This document shows positions 46,801 to 56,968 of a stretch of DNA of 64,000 bases, one piece after another. Origin of the DNA: Cinnamomum chago (lineage: Eukaryota; Streptophyta; Magnoliopsida; Laurales; Lauraceae); assembly GCA_038049695.1 (NCBI GenBank), contig CP142456.1, forward strand, positions 44,434,001 through 44,498,000, read 5' to 3'. The notes beneath the pieces are model-generated. The model worked only from the letters and a program-made list of their open reading frames with translations, searched no databases and was not told the DNA's origin. Every line of letters starts with the position of its first letter. Within the stretch, counting starts at the first letter, position 1. The position numbers and the translations under genes are program-made.

Positions 46801-48173
46801 TGAAAGCTTAGGAAAAATCATGCATCCACTTGCCTTGGTCTTTAGTAAGCAAATCAAGCTCTAACAAGTCCTTTAAATCAAAGGTCCAAGCTACAAGGAA
46901 AATCCCAAAATAAAACCCTAAAGAGTCAAAACATAGAATAGGAAGAAAGAAGCTTCAATAACAAAGATGGAGATTCCCTTAAGCTAGGAGAACACAATTC
47001 TAGAAGAAGGGAAGGGTTACTTACTTGTAAGGTCCTCTAATGGACAAGGTGAGCTCAAAGGAAGTCTTGTAATGGAGGGTTTTCTCTAGCAATGGTACCA
47101 ATAGAGAGCTATGGTGATGAGGAAGAAGGTGATGATCTCCTCCTCTCAATTTGTGCAAGGTTGGTGGTGAGTTTGGTGATGGAAAGCAAGAGCAAGAAGA
47201 AGGCAATGGAAAACCCTAGATTCACTCTCTTGTGCTGGAAAAAGGAAATGGAAGGGGAAAGGGTTTCCTTATACACAAATGGGGAGTGGGCTCCACCACT
47301 AGAAATCTAATTAGGCTGGATTCATGGCTTTCGGGACTTCTAATGAATTCGACGAAGAAGAGAAAAGTGATCGTCGAAATATCTAGTTTCCAAAAAGTAT
47401 ATGTTTCGCAGGTTTCGGGAATATCAAGTTTTGGGTACAGATTTTGTGCACAATGACTGTTTTGCCCTCAAGGCTATGAAATCGGGTTTCGGGATCTCAA
47501 ACGGGGACGGGATCAACATAAAAGTTGTAGGGATTAACAATACCAATAAGATGAGAATAAAACAATGAATGAAAAATCTCCGATAAATCTTCAAGCGTAT
47601 GCAAGGTCATAAAAAGGAACCCCCCCAAAGGCCCCCACTAAGCACAAACAATCAAAATTCCCCAAAACTATATCAAAAGCTATTCAAAACCCAACTAAGC
47701 CAAAATCACTAATCAAACTTAAAACTAACACACGACTTAATTAGTACTAATCGAGTTCTCTCGGGTCGGGGTCTTACAATGGGCACCTAAGATTTGATTG
47801 TAAAACTCAAAGGAATCATGAGACTAATCAAATGAAATCGGTTCAATTTGGTTCTAAAAGTCTTAATCAATTTAAACCAAAACTAAAGGAATCAATAAAA
47901 GAGGAACCTTCAAATTTACCTCCTTTAACACCCCATATGAAAGATCTCTTGAAGAAAATTGAGAATCTAAATTTTAAGATCAAAAATCAAAAGGAGGAGG
48001 AAGTTATAAAAGAAATCCACCAACACCATAAGACAATTCATTTTCCTCAAGTTAATATCAATCAAGATGAGAAGTCTTTCTGCCAAGTGAAATCCTCAAG
48101 TGTTAGTGATTTTTCTAAAAATAATATGCAAGAAAAGTCCTTTCAAGACTTTAGGTGGATTCCCAAAAGTTAA
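43848..48173 (+). CDS. Beta gag-type protein (coiled coil and zinc knuckle), split by a solo LTR
   Basis: Open from 43848 to the insertion (278 codons), then from 47784 to 48173 in the same frame once the LTR and one atggg are set aside: about 407 codons with no stop. Residues about 45-215 are heptad-rich (LVKENKKLKAEYEKL, NVKLRDQIL, DELKLKLNLAYKELNNL), a likely coiled coil. A GLGF and FVKGE stretch follows, then a zinc knuckle CNYCGNDG whose His and last Cys lie just after the insert, completing CX2CX4HX4C. It ends FRWIPKS, resembling the gag-protease border of copia polyproteins. The usual N-terminal copia gag (UBN2-type) domain is missing. Start is the first Met; upstream of it is leader. 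Confidence 0.8.
44682..47778 (-). mobile_element. Solo LTR, gamma family (Tekay type, 3097 bp), inside beta gag
   Basis: Starts TGTCGCAACCCCGG and ends GGTCTTACA, with TSD atggg at 44677-44681 and 47779-47783. Homologous along most of its length to the Tekay LTRs at 13135 and 19609, but its palindrome cluster (46184-46462) uses CTCGAG where those use GTCGAC. Confidence 0.94.
46184..46462. repeat. Palindrome cluster, core CTCGAG (gamma solo LTR)
   Basis: CGCTCGAGCG at 46186-46195, TCGCTCGAGCGA at 46207-46218, further perfect copies near 46351, 46371, 46423 and 46444, and decayed ones (CGCTTGAGCG, CACTCGAACG, GTCGAGCG, CGTTCGAAC) between. Spacer agctctctggaa (46221-46232) and ctactggaa near 46390 match the delta cluster at 27370-27685. 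Confidence 0.88.
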
Positions 48174-48667
48174 ATTCAAAAGAAATCCTAAAGTTTTTTT
48201 TTTATTTAAAAATAAATAATTTTTTTTTTGCTGAGTTCGGTCGACCGAACTCTTGGTTGTCGTTCAACCAACAGTGCACAGTGGCTTTTAAAACCATGCG
48301 CATAACTGTTCATTTCGGTCTCTCTCTCGGTCAGCTCCTTCCTCTCCATTTCTAGGGCATCTTCCATTCCCTTCTTCCTCATTCCATTCTACCCTTTCTT
48401 GAAGGTAATTTCTCTCCTTTCTCCATTTATTTTTCATTAGTTTCATCTCTCTTTGTGCTACCTGTGTTGAATGGTGTTTGTTGTAATTGTGTAGGATTTT
48501 TCCATAATCTCCAACCTCTCTCTAATCTTTACATCCTCTTGTTTCTTTGTCTTGTTTAGCTTTGTTTCTTCTTGCTTGACCTCTTTCTTGTATTTTGCAC
48601 AACTTTTTCATTGGTATTCTCTCCATTCCTCCTTGAAACTGTTTGTGCCCACCAAGTGTTTGAGAAA
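48174..48667 (+). promoter_or_regulatory. Beta intergenic leader with a 20-bp palindrome upstream of ORF2
   Basis: After gag come poly-T/A runs, then the perfect 20-bp palindrome GAGTTCGGTCGACCGAACTC at 48233-48252 and a second hairpin TTGGTTG/CAACCAA at 48253-48271. The rest is a C/T-rich stretch up to the ORF2 ATG at 48668, resembling a 5' UTR. The palindrome has the same GTCGAC core as the beta LTR clusters. A promoter or splice role is possible but not shown. Confidence 0.6.
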
Positions 48668-49852
48668 ATGCCTCCAAGAATGAAAAAGACTACTCCTCGT
48701 CCAGCCAAGAGAGGAAGAACCTTCTTTGCATCCTCTAGTAGACCACTTGTTGGTAGTCCCCATGATTCCCCATCCTCATCTTCTTCGCTTGAGTCAAATG
48801 TCTTAAAACCAAATAAGAAAATCCTTGAAAATCTACAAGGTAGATCTATTAGTGTAGAGAGAAGAGTCTTGGTGGACCAAATCAAAAACTTTGATCTTAG
48901 AGAGGTTGTAAGGAGAGTGGGTTGGGAAGGCATTTTATTTTGGGGGGGCAATGCATATCCCACTCTTGTCAAAAACATGTTTGCATCCATTTCTAGCACC
49001 AAAATTGAAGATATTTCTTGCACTTGCACCATTTCCTTCACTGACAGAGATGAAGTGATTACACCTGAAAAAATAGGATCCATTATTGGTGTCCCTTGTT
49101 CTCCAAATGGCATCACTCTTATTTCTGAATCTCTCTCTGAAGAAGAGAAGAGAAAAGCTACATCTGACATTTGTGATTTCTATTCTGAATGGGATTCTAA
49201 AAAACATCATCTCACCCTGAACTCCCTTATTCCTATATATCGGATCATTCATAACATCTTTACTTACAATGTTTATCCGAGAATGGGAAATCAAACTCAA
49301 TTAACAGCCTATATGGTGAGTATTCTATCAAAAGTTACCACTGGAGTTCCCATTTGCCTTCCTTCAATCATCTGTCATTCAATCATAAAGTTTCACAACA
49401 CAGTTGGATAGAAAAATGCTATTCCTTTTGGGTTTTTCATGTCTCAATTAGCCCTCTCCTTTGGAATTCCTAAACCTTTGAATGAGAAACCAATTTTCAA
49501 AACTCCTTTCTCGGTGGCAAATTTGAACCAAATGAAACTGATTCCAAACAATTAGGTTCCTATTGCAGATGATCCTCCATTAGCTCAATAGCCACCTAGT
49601 CCTCATCCTCCTCCTCCTCGTGCCTCGTCCTCTAGGCAAAGTACCTCTCCTCATCCGGCTGCCTCAACCTCTACTCATGATCGTCTGGTAGCCATAGAGA
49701 GAGACATTGGCTACATGAAGGGAGAGCAGAAGAAGATGAAGAAGACGGTAAACAAGATCTTCAACTACCTGTCGGTTGTCTCCAAGAGTTGTAGAGGAGA
49801 TGATGTGGCTGCACCTCCATCTCCGTCTCCTCCTCCACCAGACTCAGATTGA
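48668..49852 (+). pseudogene. Beta ORF2: plant transposon-associated protein, three internal TAG stops
   Basis: Frame from the ATG at 48668 (MPPRMKKTTPRPAKRGR) to a TGA at 49850-49852, 394 codons, with TAG at 49409, 49553 and 49589. N-terminus basic and Ser-rich; residues about 55-170 (RRVLVDQIKNFDLREVVRRV, GGNAYPTLVKNMFASIS, GSIIGVPCSPNGITL) resemble the plant domain listed as putative plant transposon protein (PF20167-like). The C-terminal part is Pro-rich, followed by a Lys-rich helix (GEQKKMKKTVNKIF) and a Pro-rich end. The frame is also open upstream to a Met at 48572, whose first 26 residues are hydrophobic like a signal peptide. Its place after gag recalls the env-like late ORF of SIRE elements; that is inference. 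Confidence 0.72.
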
Positions 49853-50413
49853 AAGTGGACATCTTTTTGACATCACTTTCTTTTGAAGTTTCTTTGGTAT
49901 ATTCTGTGGTGATGTCCTTATTTTTTATAATAGATATGGTGTAATGGTTGTGTTTTCTGACTTCATACTTATGGATATTAACCTTGCTTTAAAATTAAAA
50001 ATCTATTTGGTTCTTATTTTCAATCTTATTGAATCTATGTTGTGTGTTGTATGTCTCTCTTTCTATTATATTGTCTGGAAACGATGCATCTATATATACT
50101 CAATGCTACGTGAAGAATCGTGTTTGCAAGTATTCTTGTTTTTCAGATGAGACATCAATTTGATGACAAGGGGGGGGAATAGTAAGGACATGTCGATGTT
50201 AGAGAATTATGGAGACAATCGAATCTTGAGTTGTGCTATGCAAAGAAGAAATAAGGGGAGCACAAATTATGGGGGAGCCAAGATAATGGGGGAAGCAAGA
50301 GCAAGATAATGTTTGAAGTGTTTGAAATGGTTGATCAACAAAGGGGGAGATCTAGACTATTGATTGGTGTGTGTGATCATTAATGTTTGCCATCAAATTG
50401 CAAAGGGGGAGAT
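49853..50413 (+). other. Beta 3' untranslated region and polypurine tract
   Basis: No coding signal. G-rich runs occur at 50169-50178, 50270-50290 and 50344-50350. The purine tract caaagggggagat (50401-50413) sits directly before the 3' LTR and should prime plus-strand synthesis. Confidence 0.8.
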
Positions 50414-52171
50414 TGTTAGATCTATATAGTTTGCAATTTGATGGTTAACATATGCATGCATTTTCTTCACATCACCTTATCTCTCTATTTCATTTTGATT
50501 TCTTGAAAATCTTGTTTGAAAATTAACCTTATCTTGTTTTATTCAAAATCCCTTTGGTTGATTTCATTTTATGTCAAAATGTTATTTTATTTGACTTAGG
50601 AATCATTTTAATCTATGTTAATTTTTGCTCCAAAGATTTTCTAGTAAAAAACTTCAGTTTCTCTGACTGTTCTTGCTGTCGGTCAGCTTGTCGGTCGACC
50701 GACATGTGAACCGAGCTGAACTGAGCCTTTGTCGGTTCCATTTCTAGCAAACAGTTTTTCTGTCAGTCAGGCTGTCGGTCGAGTGTCAGTCGACCGAAGT
50801 AGTCTCTGAACCTGACCGAGCTTCGTGTCGGTTCCTTTTCCAGAGAGCATGTTTTTCAATCCTTTTTCTCTGTCGTTCAGGTGTCGGTTTCATGTCGGTC
50901 GACCGAATGAGACTCGGTGCACCGATAAGAGAAAAGTTTCTAAAATTTATGACTGTTGTAAATTTGACCGTTGGGGTCGGTCGACCGACAAGAGATCCGT
51001 TGGACACTGTTTTCCTTTGTTAAGAAGAATTCTCCTTGGTTTGCGTGAGAGTCTTAGAGAGTCTCCTTGGAGACCAATCTTGGGAGTTTTCTAGTGAACA
51101 TTTTTCAAACCCAAGATCAAGTATTACACAAAGGAGCAAGGGAAACAATTTGAAGAGACAAAGCTTGATTACATAAGTTAAACATCCTTGTAAGCTTTGC
51201 TCTTCTCATTTGTTACATGCTAATATATCTTATTGGAAAATTTCTTGTAGCATGCTAACTTTGATGAGTTGAATCCTCTACATTATCTTTGATTTATTCT
51301 TTATAGGATTCATCACTTAGTCTCATACCAAGTCATTGCCTTCTTATTTAAATCATGCTTACTTCAACTTTCTTGTTTTCATTAGATGCATGATTAATCT
51401 ACTTGGTTGAGTCTTTAACTAGTTGTTTTCACTCTATGATCTCATAGTAAATATTTAAATTATGAAAACAACTTTGTTCCTTCATTACATGTTCCGTATG
51501 TACAACTTGCATTCCTTGATTATTGTAATCTTTAGAAGTTGTCTTTTTGAAAAAGAACATGTAATTTGCAATACAACTTCAATCTAATCATTTATGTTCT
51601 TCGAACTTTGAAATGCTTTGAGCACATATCATTTGAGCCTCACTTTCAACCTTGATTGAAGTTTAGACACATACATCATGTGCATTCATCTTTGCATTAC
51701 ATAGAGTGCTGTGTGAGTTTACTTTACACTTTCATATTAGTCTATTTTAGAGGCATTGTATTTGAGCTTATATTGTATCTCTTAGAGTGTTTGTAAAGAC
51801 ATTTTCTTTGAGAAATTTTCACTTGTAAAGGTTATTGCCGAGCCTTAGAAAAGCATAGTGTATAGGTTGTTGCTAAGCCTTAGAAAAGCATATTGTATAG
51901 GTTATTGCTAAGCCTAAGAAAGCATATTGTAAAGGTTATTGCTTAGACTATTGAAAGCATAGATAGTGCAAATCCGGTGGGGTGTGGATCACAAGCCGGT
52001 AGTGGACGTAGGTGCGATGGTGCTTGCTTTTTGGTGATTGCTTTTAGCTTCTGCATTTATTTTGATTATCATCACTAGGGACTAGTTAAGCCTTAAGAAA
52101 TTTAAAATTGGTCACTATATTGAAGCTCGCCCTATTCACCCCCCCTCTAGGGCTCGGATCCCGGACTTACA
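50414..52171 (+). repeat. Beta 3' LTR (1758 bp)
   Basis: Starts TGTTAGATCTATATAG and ends CCCGGACTTACA. Carries the unfilled target aatat (51222-51226) of the alpha LTR in its partner, and four 35-bp units (51825-51965). About 30 bp containing the conserved gaggccgaaccactataaatc box are missing near 52010. Confidence 0.94.
50683..50990. repeat. Palindrome cluster, core GTCGAC (beta 3' LTR)
   Basis: TGTCGGTCGACCGACA at 50689-50704, then CAGTCGACCGA near 50788, TCGGTCGACCGA near 50896 and TCGGTCGACCGACA near 50978. Unit makeup differs from the 5' LTR cluster at 40523-40855, although the flanks match closely. Confidence 0.86.
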
Positions 52172-53189
52172 AAAAGATGCGGCACGGCCAACGACTCTTC
52201 AAATTCCCAGCGACCACTTAATGTTGTCAATTGACCCAACTAAATGCGGTCATTAACTCATTATTTTGGACGGCCCAATCAGAAGCAAGGAAATGGGAGT
52301 TACAAGTCAAAGCCATCATGGCATTAAAGCTATGAAACTCCTCTCATCATGGAGATTAAAGGCGATTAAAAGCCCATCATTCTCTATCAGCCAATCAGAT
52401 TCAAGGAAAAAGGAGTTACAAAATCAAGAAATAAAAAATTGTAACTCTTCCCATCATGGAGCTTTAAATCCATCAAAGCTCATAAACACTCCTAAATGGC
52501 TACCAAAGGCCTATAAATAGGAAATCATTCCAAGAAGAACAGATCCAGAAATCCATCCAAAAAAAATCAAAGAAAAATCAGCTAGAAAGATCATTCAGAA
52601 TTCCCTGAAGCTCTGAAGAGACTCTGTTGCAACAAACACCACAAGGTGATTGAAGTCCCTTGGGGGGGCACTCGTCCCAAGGCAAAGCCCCCCTCTTCTC
52701 ATAGCCAACATGGCCTAGACGCGGCTTTTCAGCCCGTCTCTTCATTTTTTTCATTGGATATAGGACCTTCCTTTGGTCCTTATCCTTTAAAAAAACTGAA
52801 GTCCAAGCCAAGCTAAAGAATTAAAGCATCAAGCGTTATCATCTGAAGGACGATGGCGAAGTCCATACATGACTTGCGACCGTCGATCTGAACAGGTCCC
52901 CACAATTTCCTGAGAAGTCAGATCTCTTTTCTTACTTTTCTGTTGTATTTTGTATTTTCTTTAAGAGACAAAAAATCACATTTCTTGTCTTTCTTCATTG
53001 ATGAGATTTGTAAATCACCTTTCACGGCAAACAAAATGAAATCGCCTCTCATAGAATTTTAAAAACCTTGTCTCTTTTCTTAAATATATGTGCAATGGAA
53101 AGTTAGAAAAAAGGTTGATTTCCTTTCTACTTGCAAAGGTGGATCTCCGGATCACCATTTCTAAATTCCAAGTATAATAGAAAATCTGG

Positions 53190-54550
53190 CATACCTGTAC
53201 AAAAATGTTGATACCCGCCTTTCTCCCCCTTTCTTCCCTCCATTCGGCCTCTCTCGGTGACCCCGGGGACGGATGGGAGAGGAAAGGAAGGAAATTGGGT
53301 CCATCAAGCTGGCATACCCGGTGGGACTCCGTTCATTTGAGAATGCAACGCTTGAATTCTTAGGCTCCTTTCTAGTTGGTGGCCTATGTTGGATCTTACT
53401 TAAAAGAAAAAAAATACATGAGATGGGATTTTTGGAAAATTTCTACCTTTGAACTTATTTCCATTCTTTCTCACTTAAAAAAAAAATTTGATTTCTTTTT
53501 TGGATTAAATTTTGAGAAACTTTGATCCTCTCCTCTTTGAACTTGATAGCTCACAGAAATGTTCGCAGCTATTGTTCTTATTGGGGAATGGGCCATCCTT
53601 TCACTTTCATGAGTCCGATAGGGATTTCCAAAAAACTCTTCAAAAAAAACTCTTTAAATTTTTTTTTCTTTTGGAATAAAATTTGAGAAAGTTTGGTCCC
53701 CCCCTCTTTGGATTTAGCGCTCATAGAAATGTTTGAGCCCTTATTCGGATTGGAACACCGTTCGTTCTCTTTGATGAATCCATTAAAAAAATCAAAAAAC
53801 TTTTCAAAACCCACTAAGGTTGCACCAATTGCGTTATTTGACCAAAGTGGATCTAAGAAAAGCCTTGTCCAGAGTGTGGAGATAGCTAGACTATTCGAGG
53901 CAAGGGTCCTCCAAACGGGTTCATTAAGTAATCCTACCTTTACCTAGGGGTTGATCTATCTACTAAGGTTTCATAAGGCCGAATTGAAAACCTTTGTGTT
54001 CCTTTCAAAAAAAAAATTTCAAAGAAAAAACTTTAAAAAAAATCGTCATTTTTGGGTTTACATCTGAGAAATCTTGATTCATTCCCTTTCGGATAAAAGC
54101 TCGCGGAAATTACTTGTAGCTTGCGTTCGGATTGGAACACCATTTGCTCACTTTTATGAATCCGATTTTGACCTTTCAAAAATCCTATCTCGTGTCTATT
54201 CCAAGGATGCGATTTACAACATTTGTGCCTAGCGGTGCTAGTACGCCCTTCCGGGTCTACTGTATTCGCGACCGACACATTTGTATCTCCAACCTTATAT
54301 CATCTTACCTCGAGTGAGCCTCGCTTCTCGGTAATTTGAATTAAGGTCTACAATTGCTTTTAGCAGTCAATGGAATGCTCGCTCTAAGCCTCCCGTACTT
54401 GTGTTCAGAACAATTGTATCCTCTATGGCTTTTTGCCTTTTTCACCTCGCTTGGACTGGGCCATGTTCCCCTGAGCGATTTGAAAAGACAAAATCATAGC
54501 TCTTTCCCATTTATGATATCTATGTTCTTGTGATTACTAATGGACGTGGT
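53190..54550 (+). other. Tat-A leader with degenerate repeats
   Basis: No coding signal. Starts with ctggcatacccggtgggactcc near 53308, a form I associate with the leader start of Tat elements. A module of about 170 bp recurs at about 53514, 53685 and 54066: gagaaa-ctttg, a pyrimidine run, a gctcatagaaatg segment, then attggaacacc and atgaatccgat. Poly-T/poly-A runs separate the copies. Confidence 0.65.
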
Positions 54551-54569
54551 CTTGTTTCAGAAGTTTTCC

Positions 54570-55302
54570 AAAAACTAACAATGGCAGCTTCATTAACCAT
54601 CACTTTCGATGAGAACAAGTACCAACTCATGCTCCAGGAGAAGCAGAACAAGCACATTCATAAGCGCCTGCCAACTGCCGAAGCGTCACCTCCCTCGGCA
54701 AATCTCAAAACACCGGGTCGACCTCTACTCCCCGGACTATCATCTTCGGGTCGCTGGGACCGTTCCCACTTCCCATAGAGGAAACTGCACCTGCTAAGAA
54801 GCAAAAGATCGCCCCGCAACGTGTCACTGCCATGACACCAAGGGCGAACACGAAGAAGCCTGAAGCCGGTGACAACCCCACGAAGCCTCAACCCGCAGAG
54901 AACCAGGTCTACCCTAAGACTTGGTCCCCAAGACCTTCACCAAAACAAAGGAGGTCCTGAACATCTGTAAAGCCAGTATACCTGGTCCCCCTCAAAGAAA
55001 ACCGGTTATATCCTCTTACATACATGAAGGAGGAGAAACCAGTCCCTTGCCTGACAAAGAAGTCAACCCATCATGAGTCGGCTTGCTCCTATAAGCCAAA
55101 AATCAAATCATACATCACCAGGCCTTTACAAGAACCTGCCAAGGCCTGCAGTTCGACCCTTTATCTCAACGGGGGCCGAACTCGCAAAATTCAAAGCTTC
55201 ACTATGACAGTAGAAGGATTGAGTCCAGATCCTATCTATGCCCAGCTTCAAAGAAGACAGGCTCGGCTGCTACGCTTGAGGGAGTACATCTTTCATCGCT
55301 AA
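54570..55302 (+). pseudogene. Tat-A upstream reading region (possible ORF1 or gag N-terminal part)
   Basis: Open stretches at 54530-54778 (MAASLTITFDENKYQLMLQE) and 55024-55302 (KEEKPVPCLTKKSTHHESAC, then FTMTVEGLSPDPIYAQLQRR) are separated by frameshifts. The position before gag recalls the extra ORF of Ogre-type elements. I do not recognise a domain. Runs of charged and Pro residues suggest real former coding sequence rather than chance. Confidence 0.5.
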
Positions 55303-55315
55303 AGCCCAGTCAGAG

Positions 55316-56968
55316 TTGACAGAAGCTCAAATTGCCCGTCGTATACATCGCCACATGTCGTATCGACAAAAGATACTAGAGAAGCGAAGGACCCAGAATC
55401 CTATCCTCCAAGTCTCCCAAAAATGGGTCGAAAAAGAAAGACCCAATCAAGTTGTTGCTGTTCATATGGCTGGCAAAACCAGAAGACGCCAGAAGTCAGC
55501 AATTAAACTTCATGTCCGACGACCGGTGACTCGCAGCGTCTCCCGGACACGAAGACATCTAGAAGAATCTTCTACTCCTTCAAGCCAAGGACAACGGAGT
55601 AATCCTTACTCAAGCTCTTCAAGAATGAGCCCCAGCTCAGTCACCAGGACGATCTCCTCATTCGAATCATGGGGAATGAACGTCTTGGCTACAAACTCTG
55701 AGCCACCTCGCAATCCACCTCCTGATGAAACGACCGTACGCATCCAGCAATTGGAGCAAGGTCAGCAGAGGATTGAGGCTCTGATGGAAAATCTTCTTCT
55801 CGCTTTTCAACGTCAAGAAAACAACCAACCTCCTCTAGATAAAGAGGAAAATGCAGAAAATAATGAGTCACGCGCCCTTACCAAAAAGGACGTTGACGAT
55901 ATCCTCGCCAAAGCAAGAGAAGAGGACGCATTAAAGGAGCACGGGATCAAGCCACCATATCCCTTATGGATGGACTCGGTCCCATTTCCTGCAAAATTCA
56001 AATAACCTACTCTCCAAACATATACGGGGAAAGGTTCAGCCAGACAACATGTCATCCACTTCAAAATACTGATGGGAGCTATCACGGATCAAGATGCCCT
56101 TAAGATCCATCTCTTTGCAAGTACCCTAAAAGGTACGGCCTTCGATTGGTACTCCACTTTGCCAGAGGATTCCATCCAAAATTGGGCCATGCTAGAGACA
56201 CGCTTCCTGACTCACTTCAAAGGTGAGGATCATCTTGTTACTATGGCACAACTCTGTAGCCTAAAATAGGGAGAGAATGAGTCAACTTACGACTTCATTC
56301 ACAAGTGGAAGGCGATGGCATAGAAATGCTCCGATGTGCTGCCACAAGCGTCGCTCGTCGACATCTACCGTAACAACATGAGAGAGAGAGGATCCGCTCC
56401 ATGATTATCGGTAACAAATAAAAAAAACATGGGAAAACTCCTAGCAACAGCTATGGAGGCTGAAACGGTGATCAAAGACCTCAACAGTCAGCAGTCATCA
56501 AAGAAAGAGCCGGCTACCATTACGACCTCAAAGCCAAAGAAAAAGGAGGTTCTTAATGTGCAAACCAAGTCAGCTCCTCAGCAGCCAAAGAAAGGTGAAA
56601 ACAAAGCTGCAGGTAAGAAACCTGAACTATTTGATGCCTTCAGAGAAAGAATAGAGAAAAAATACATGTTCGATGAAGATGTTGAAGAAATCTTCGAGGC
56701 TCTCGTAGCAAATGGCAAACTCACCTTACCTGAGCCCAAAAGACCGGGAGATGTTGGCAAAACCAACGATCCCCGGTATTGTCCATACCATCAGATGATC
56801 TCACATCTTCTCGATCAATGCTTCATTGTGAGAGAGACGATCAACGAGATGTGGAAAAACGGAGTCATCACCTTTGACAAAAACTATGGGTCTGCCTCCG
56901 TCAACATGATGTTGTATGGACAAACTTCAGAGTCACCAAAGGAGAAGACCACTACTTCCTTATGGTGA
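55316..56968 (+). pseudogene. Tat-A gag
   Basis: Gag builds the particle and binds RNA. 55316-56005: Arg/Ser-rich basic stretch (KTRRRQKSAIKLHVRRP, SVSRTRRHLEE), a helical stretch (IQQLEQGQQRIEALMENLLL) and the start of the capsid-like part (PYPLWMDSVPFPAKFK). 56072-56269 and onward: KIHLFASTLKGTAFDWYSTL, then TRFLTHFKGE, the retrotransposon gag domain (PF03732-like). 56429-56968: Lys-rich linker, then a zinc-knuckle-like CX2HX4HX4C (56780-56821) of the kind seen in Tat gag. Stops near 56003, 56267 and 56322 and a frameshift near 56400 break it. Confidence 0.82.

Larger units (their letters stand above)
40257..52171 (+). mobile_element. Beta element: non-autonomous LTR retrotransposon with gag remnant and a late ORF, no pol
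   Basis: LTRs 40257-43719 (1769 bp net) and 50414-52171 (1758 bp) start TGTTAGATC and end CGGACTTACA, with TSD aaaag at 40252-40256 and 52172-52176. A Met-tRNA-like PBS follows the first LTR, and a purine tract precedes the second. Between them are a gag-type ORF (43848-48173, split by a gamma LTR) and a second ORF (48668-49852). No protease, integrase, RT or RNase H is present. Gag features and PBS suggest a Ty1/copia origin, possibly SIRE-like; its LTR is related to alpha. It must have been mobilised by proteins of another element. Confidence 0.9.
37027..53190 (+). repeat. Tat-A 5' LTR, interrupted twice (about 2.4 kb net)
   Basis: The three pieces join at TSDs gtgat (38099-38103/39973-39977) and aaaag (40252-40256/52172-52176). 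TATAAATAG at 52512-52520 is the best TATA box, so U3 is long and R-U5 is about 0.65 kb. The right end is not sharply defined: ctggcatacc occurs twice, near 53187 and 53308, and TGTTGATACC at about 53208 resembles the LTR start. I place the end near 53190. Confidence 0.7.

Noticed and set aside
44663-47456. Short open frames inside the gamma and Tekay LTRs (also 14593-14943, 15391-15857, 21093-21598, 22104-22491)
   Set aside because: They recur in every LTR copy because the LTR recurs, cross palindrome clusters and change frame between copies. LTRs of this type are not known to code.
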